Shown: positions 60,805 through 64,000 of the stretch, in pieces
How the letters are laid out: each line of letters begins with the position of its first letter
Numbering within the stretch: position 1 is the first letter of the stretch
Origin: an uncultured Poribacteria bacterium
GTDB taxonomy: Bacteria; Poribacteria; WGA-4E; WGA-3G
NCBI GenBank assembly: GCA_951813545.1
Contig: OX638352.1
Coordinates: forward strand, 3,116,835-3,180,834
Reading direction: 5' to 3'
DNA: 64,000 nt
Notes under the pieces: generated by a model
Told to the model about the DNA's origin: nothing
The model's input: the letters and a program-made list of their open reading frames with translations, nothing else
Databases searched by the model: none
Program-made: the position numbers and the translations under genes

Positions 60805-62058
60805 ATGCCAAATCAAACCGTTCAGATCCGTGCCGCTCGGCTCGTAGATGGGATAAGTACATATGCCAAAACCGATCAGGTGATTCTTGTGACCGATGGA
60901 CGGATTGACGCCGTTGGACATCAAGAAGAAATTGAGAAACGAACACCGCCTGACGCGCAGCTTATTGACCTCGGGAATGTGTGGCTTACGCCGGGTCTTA
61001 TAGATGGGCATACGCATCTGAGCCTCGCAGGTGATGGACGGAACTACGTTCAGATGTTCTCTGAAACTGATGAGATGATGGTATTGACGGGTGCGATGAA
61101 TCTGCAACACCATCTTGCAGCCGGAATTACGACGATCCGCGAACATGGCGCAAGGAACAAGGTTGGATTTACGCTCAAGGAAGGACTTGAACGTGGTTAC
61201 ATTCCGGGTCCCCGTACCTTAGTGAGTGGACGACCGATCACTTGTACAGGTGGGCATTTCCACATGTGTAACGAGACAGCAGATGGCGAAGCTGAGATGC
61301 GTCGCTCGGTCCGTCGATTGGTTCACGAAGGGGCAGATTATATCAAGATCATGGCATCAGGTGGTGGGACTGCCGGAACGATTCCGGGACGCGCCAGTTA
61401 TTCCGTTGCTGAATTGCACGCCGCTGTTCACGAGGCGCATCACTTCCATCGGCTCACGGTGGCACATTGCCGCGCGAAGGAATCGATGGTCCGTGCTGTT
61501 GAAGCAGGCATTGATTTGATGGAGCATGCCGAGTTTCTTGATCCAGATGGCGAACTCCGTTTTGATCCGAAAATTGCAGAGATGATGGCGGAATCCGGCA
61601 TCTGGATTAGTCCAACCCTCCAAGCATGGACAGGCTATCCACGCATCGTTGAACTTCGTGCGAAGCGAGATAGTGATATGATTTCTAATGATGAAACAAC
61701 TGAATTGCAACGGCTTGAGGCACGGGCAGAAGTGCGCTTAAATGTGATGCGCCGCATGCTTGACTACGGACTCCATGATCGGATTGTCCCCGGCACCGAT
61801 TCAGGCGTTGGTAACCTCGCATTCGGGCATCTCGACTACGATTTGCAATTGCTTGTCCAAGTCGGGTTTACGCCTGCGGAGGCACTCGTCTCGGCGACCC
61901 GTATCTCCGCTGAAGCGGTCGGCATGGCAAATGACATCGGGACCATTGCACCCGGTAAGATCGCCGATCTCGTTGCTTTCGAGACGGATCCAACGAGCGA
62001 TGTAGATGCCTTTAGCCGAGTAATCGCGGTATTTCAAGCCGGGCAACGCGTGAAATGA
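60805..62058 (+). CDS. Metal-dependent amidohydrolase (imidazolonepropionase-like)
   Basis: A 417-residue amidohydrolase-superfamily enzyme. TPGLIDGHTHLSLAGDG holds the first two metal ligands His69 and His71; GADYIKIMASGGG contains the usual lysine, LTVAHCRAKESMVRAVEAGIDLMEHAEF the further histidines and VPGTDSGVG the aspartate. Related enzymes include aryldialkylphosphatase-like, prolidase-like and imidazolonepropionase-like hydrolases. AAAGGAG precedes the ATG. Its last codons overlap the Nudix gene (ATGA), a sign of translational coupling. Confidence 0.92.
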   Translation: MPNQTVQIRAARLVDGISTYAKTDQVILVTDGRIDAVGHQEEIEKRTPPDAQLIDLGNVWLTPGLIDGHTHLSLAGDGRNYVQMFSETDEMMVLTGAMNLQHHLAAGITTIREHGARNKVGFTLKEGLERGYIPGPRTLVSGRPITCTGGHFHMCNETADGEAEMRRSVRRLVHEGADYIKIMASGGGTAGTIPGRASYSVAELHAAVHEAHHFHRLTVAHCRAKESMVRAVEAGIDLMEHAEFLDPDGELRFDPKIAEMMAESGIWISPTLQAWTGYPRIVELRAKRDSDMISNDETTELQRLEARAEVRLNVMRRMLDYGLHDRIVPGTDSGVGNLAFGHLDYDLQLLVQVGFTPAEALVSATRISAEAVGMANDIGTIAPGKIADLVAFETDPTSDVDAFSRVIAVFQAGQRVK

Positions 62059-62489
62059 ACCACAATATGCAGTCAAACATTGACCCTACTATCATTCAGC
62101 AGTTGTTGACTGACGCTGAAAAAGATGGCGTGCAAAAATTGGTTGTGGGTGCGGTTATCTGTAAAAATCATAAGTTCTTGCTTCTGGAGCGAGTGCCATC
62201 TGACTCCATGGGTGGACTTGTTGAACTTCCGAGCGGCACCGTGGATACAGGGGAGGACTTACTCACTGCACTCGCCCGGGAAGTCCAGGAAGAGACAGGA
62301 CTTCTCGTAACATCAGTCCTTGAATATCTCGGATCCTTTGATTATAGATCCAGTTCCGACAAAAGAACGAGGCAGTTCAACTTTCTGGTTGAGGTCAAGG
62401 AGGGTGAAATCAAACTTAGTCCTACTGAACACCAAGCATACTATTTTGTTGAGCTTTCCGGTGCGGCGTTCACGGGCATTCAGGCGTGA
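62055..62489 (+). CDS. Nudix hydrolase, C-terminus possibly truncated by a mobile element
   Basis: A 144-residue Nudix protein. The Nudix box is GTVDTGEDLLTALAREVQEE followed by TGLLV, with the REVQEE metal-binding core. It hydrolyses a nucleoside diphosphate linked to another group. It starts within the stop of the amidohydrolase gene. After YYFVELSG the sequence (AAFTGIQA) no longer looks like the usual C-terminal helix and passes into GC-rich palindromic DNA (62485-62520) resembling an IS200/IS605-type end, so the last 10-20 residues may have been replaced. Confidence 0.85.
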   Translation: MNHNMQSNIDPTIIQQLLTDAEKDGVQKLVVGAVICKNHKFLLLERVPSDSMGGLVELPSGTVDTGEDLLTALAREVQEETGLLVTSVLEYLGSFDYRSSSDKRTRQFNFLVEVKEGEIKLSPTEHQAYYFVELSGAAFTGIQA

Positions 62490-62547
62490 AGCCCCCTGCT
62501 TTAGCTGTGGGAGGAAAGCCTGCTAACCCATTGTGTCAAAAAAAAAC

Positions 62548-62576
62548 TTGACCATTACGAAAGAATGTAGTATAAT
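62548..62576 (+). promoter_or_regulatory. Predicted promoter of the TnpB element
   Basis: TTGACC (62548-62553), 17 bp, TATAAT (62571-62576), a near-consensus promoter. RNA would start near 62583, just before the leader hairpin at 62591-62631. Confidence 0.7.
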
Positions 62577-62584
62577 AATCACAT

Positions 62585-63948
62585 CAGGTTGGCAAGCATA
62601 CAACGCGTAGTTTCTCAACTACGTGCTTGCCTCCCACGTTGTAGGGGATAAATGCCTGATACCTGATATACCATGCATTTAACATTTAGATACCGTGTGT
62701 ATCCGACGCAAACGCAGGCAACCACATTATTAGCGTGGTTTTCCCACTTGTGTGAACTCCAGAACGCTGCGCGTAACAATCGCAAGTTCGCCCATGAGAC
62801 AGAAGGGCGTTTCGTCACGCGCAATGAGCAAGAGAAACTTTTGAAGGTTGCGCGTGAGAAATATGACGATTTCCGTGAAGTGCCTCAGGATTTCCAAGTT
62901 TCTATCCTCAAGCGCGTTGAGAAAGCCTTTGATGCGTTCCGTAGGCGTTGTAAAGCAGGTGCGGCGAAAAAAGGGTATCCTCGCTTCAAAAAGCGTGTCC
63001 GTTCTCTAACGTGGTGCTTGCGAAAGCACAAACGCAAAACAAGTGAAGGTGTCCGCCAAAATCCGATAATAGCAACCGATTTTAGGCACAATCGCTTAAA
63101 AGTGCCAAAGTTAGGCGAAGTCAAAATCTACATGCACCGCCCCTTACAAGGCGACCCGAAAGAAGTTACGATCATCAAGAAAGCCTCGGGGTGGTATGCC
63201 CATATCTCCTGTGAGATACCCGATACACCGAAAGTTGAACCGACTGCCGCTGTTGCAGTTGACGTTGGCACGACACACTACCTGACGACCTCTGAAGGCG
63301 AAAAAGAGGACAACCCGCGCTGGTATCGTCAAGCAGAAGGTTTGCTCCGAAAACACGCTAAAGACCTTTCTCGTAAGAAAAAAGGCAGCAACCGTAGAAA
63401 GAAACAACAACACAAACTCGCTTTACACCATGAACGGACGACAAACAAACGCAAAGACTTTATCGGTAAACTCGTTTACAAACTCTACCACCATCAGAAA
63501 AACAATGTATTAGTGGCAGAAGATTTACGCGTATCTAACATGGTAAAGAACCAACACCTCAGCAAGAGCATTTCCGATGCGTCTTGGGCAATCTTCTTTG
63601 AGTGGTGTGCGAGCATAGCCGAAAGAGACGGCTTGCACTTCCACCAAGTTGATCCCAAAAACACTTCGCAAACTTGCTCTGCTTGTGCTGAGAAATCGCA
63701 AAAGAAACTCTCTCTTGCGATACGAACCTTTAATTGTCAGTCTTGTGGCACTTCGTTAGACAGAGACCACAACGCTGCTATAAACATACTTCTTCGGGCA
63801 GCTGCGGCCCTTCGTGGAGAGCGGTGGGTTGCCACCCTCTATGAAGCGAGAAACAAGAACGAAGCACAAGACGAAGGCTTGCTGAACGCAACACAACTTT
63901 TGTTGTTTGACGCCATCACAAGCCCAAGTCTTTAGGCTTGGGTAGTTG
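62585..63948 (+). mobile_element. IS200/IS605-type element carrying tnpB only
   Basis: Subterminal hairpins stand at both ends: left, arms GGCAAGCA (62591-62598) and TGCTTGCC (62624-62631) enclosing CGTAGTT/AACTACG; right, CCCAAG (63921-63926) and CTTGGG (63935-63940), followed by TAGTTGAC (63941-63948). There are no long terminal inverted repeats, as expected for this class, and no tnpA transposase, so it depends on one elsewhere. The exact left boundary is uncertain and may lie nearer 62485. In such elements a guide RNA (omega RNA) is made from the 3' end of tnpB and the right end; that would cover roughly the last 150 bp here. Confidence 0.7.
62673..63935 (+). CDS. tnpB: TnpB RNA-guided nuclease
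   Basis: A 420-residue TnpB. RuvC residues are Asp197 in VAVDVGTTHYL, Glu283 in VLVAEDLRVSNM and Asp363 or Asp365 in LDRDHNAAINIL; the zinc ribbon has Cys335, Cys338, Cys355 and Cys358 (CSAC, CQSCG). The N-terminus MHLTFRYRVYPT is typical. TnpB cleaves DNA next to a short target motif under guidance of a transposon-derived RNA, helping the element persist. The frame is complete and all catalytic residues are present. The stop lies in the right-end hairpin. Confidence 0.93.
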   Translation: MHLTFRYRVYPTQTQATTLLAWFSHLCELQNAARNNRKFAHETEGRFVTRNEQEKLLKVAREKYDDFREVPQDFQVSILKRVEKAFDAFRRRCKAGAAKKGYPRFKKRVRSLTWCLRKHKRKTSEGVRQNPIIATDFRHNRLKVPKLGEVKIYMHRPLQGDPKEVTIIKKASGWYAHISCEIPDTPKVEPTAAVAVDVGTTHYLTTSEGEKEDNPRWYRQAEGLLRKHAKDLSRKKKGSNRRKKQQHKLALHHERTTNKRKDFIGKLVYKLYHHQKNNVLVAEDLRVSNMVKNQHLSKSISDASWAIFFEWCASIAERDGLHFHQVDPKNTSQTCSACAEKSQKKLSLAIRTFNCQSCGTSLDRDHNAAINILLRAAAALRGERWVATLYEARNKNEAQDEGLLNATQLLLFDAITSPSL

Positions 63949-63963
63949 ACAACGCTTAACATC

Positions 63964-64000
63964 TCAGACGAGACCAAAGAGGTTCTCAGCATTGCGGCAC
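63964..64000 (-). CDS. C-terminal end of a probable amidohydrolase (5' part outside window)
   Basis: On the minus strand the last codons read CRNAENLFGLV and stop at 63964-63966. A terminal NAxxLFGL motif is typical of the C-terminus of metal-dependent amidohydrolases of the amidohydrolase-2 family. Only 11 residues are visible, so the assignment is tentative. It lies 16 bp beyond the TnpB element. Confidence 0.4.
   Translation of the reverse strand, partial: CRNAENLFGLV

Noticed and set aside
1..64000. CRISPR array, tRNA, rRNA or replication origin
   Set aside because: No regularly spaced direct repeats, no cloverleaf with a recognisable anticodon arm, no rRNA-like sequence and no DnaA-box cluster were seen by eye.

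Overview
The window looks like a chromosome segment of an uncultured, moderately AT-rich environmental bacterium, most likely Candidatus Poribacteria (sponge-associated) or a close relative. This is inference from gene content: eight phytanoyl-CoA dioxygenase (PhyH) family genes, two formylglycine-type sulfatases, LamG and lamin-tail surface proteins, two polytopic DUF6785-like proteins, two mandelate-racemase-like enzymes, and many short palindromic and MITE-like repeats. No rRNA, tRNA, CRISPR array or phage structural gene was found.

Layout. (1) 1-8882, minus strand: a four-gene set of circularly permuted ATP-grasp enzyme, alpha-E protein, transglutaminase-like/DUF2126 protein, and an ATP-grasp/alpha-E fusion that runs off the left edge. 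This gene combination is known from comparative genomics as a predicted peptide-ligation system; its product is unknown. (2) 9112-11336: an ISAs1-family element nested inside the left end of an IS5-family element. (3) 11337-13617: a small unit with a promoter, a hairpin and a terminator (a candidate small RNA or attenuator), then a membrane-anchored PD-(D/E)xK (HsdR_N-like) nuclease and small membrane proteins; an IS4-family element follows at 13932-15398. (4) 15661-22000: four PhyH genes (two in tandem), a LamG protein and a DUF362 protein. (5) 22359-34464: a large Ig-like/lamin-tail surface protein, an AMP-forming acyl-CoA synthetase, a Uma2 nuclease, a cysteine desulfurase, a Gfo/Idh/MocA oxidoreductase, a lipoprotein, a metallo-beta-lactamase/cupin fusion and a sulfatase. 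(6) 34904-55444: catabolic-looking genes (threonine aldolase, second sulfatase, GH32-like hydrolase, two DUF6785 proteins, a double-PhyH protein, a creatininase-like amidohydrolase, an alpha/alpha-barrel lyase or hydrolase, a PhyH-SOD-PhyH-PhyH run and an enolase-superfamily enzyme). (7) 55518-64000: a BrnT/BrnA toxin-antitoxin pair whose antitoxin carries an extra winged helix, a CPBP protease, a second enolase-superfamily enzyme, a nitrilase-amidohydrolase-Nudix operon, and an IS200/IS605-type TnpB element at the right edge.

How it fits together (inference): regions 4-6 read as a mosaic for taking up and breaking down sulfated or modified carbohydrates and small organic compounds. Sulfatases, a glycosidase and a lyase release sugars, polytopic membrane proteins may import them, and Fe(II)/2-oxoglutarate-type oxygenases, an oxidoreductase and dehydratases process them. 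The spaces between genes are rich in palindromes and miniature inverted-repeat elements, and one palindrome appears to be translated as part of a membrane protein.

The best candidates for something undescribed are the RNA-plus-membrane-nuclease unit (12070-13617), the BrnA-winged-helix antitoxin (56077-56872), the metallo-beta-lactamase/cupin fusion (31984-33045) and the double PhyH with an inactivated first half (42564-44306).
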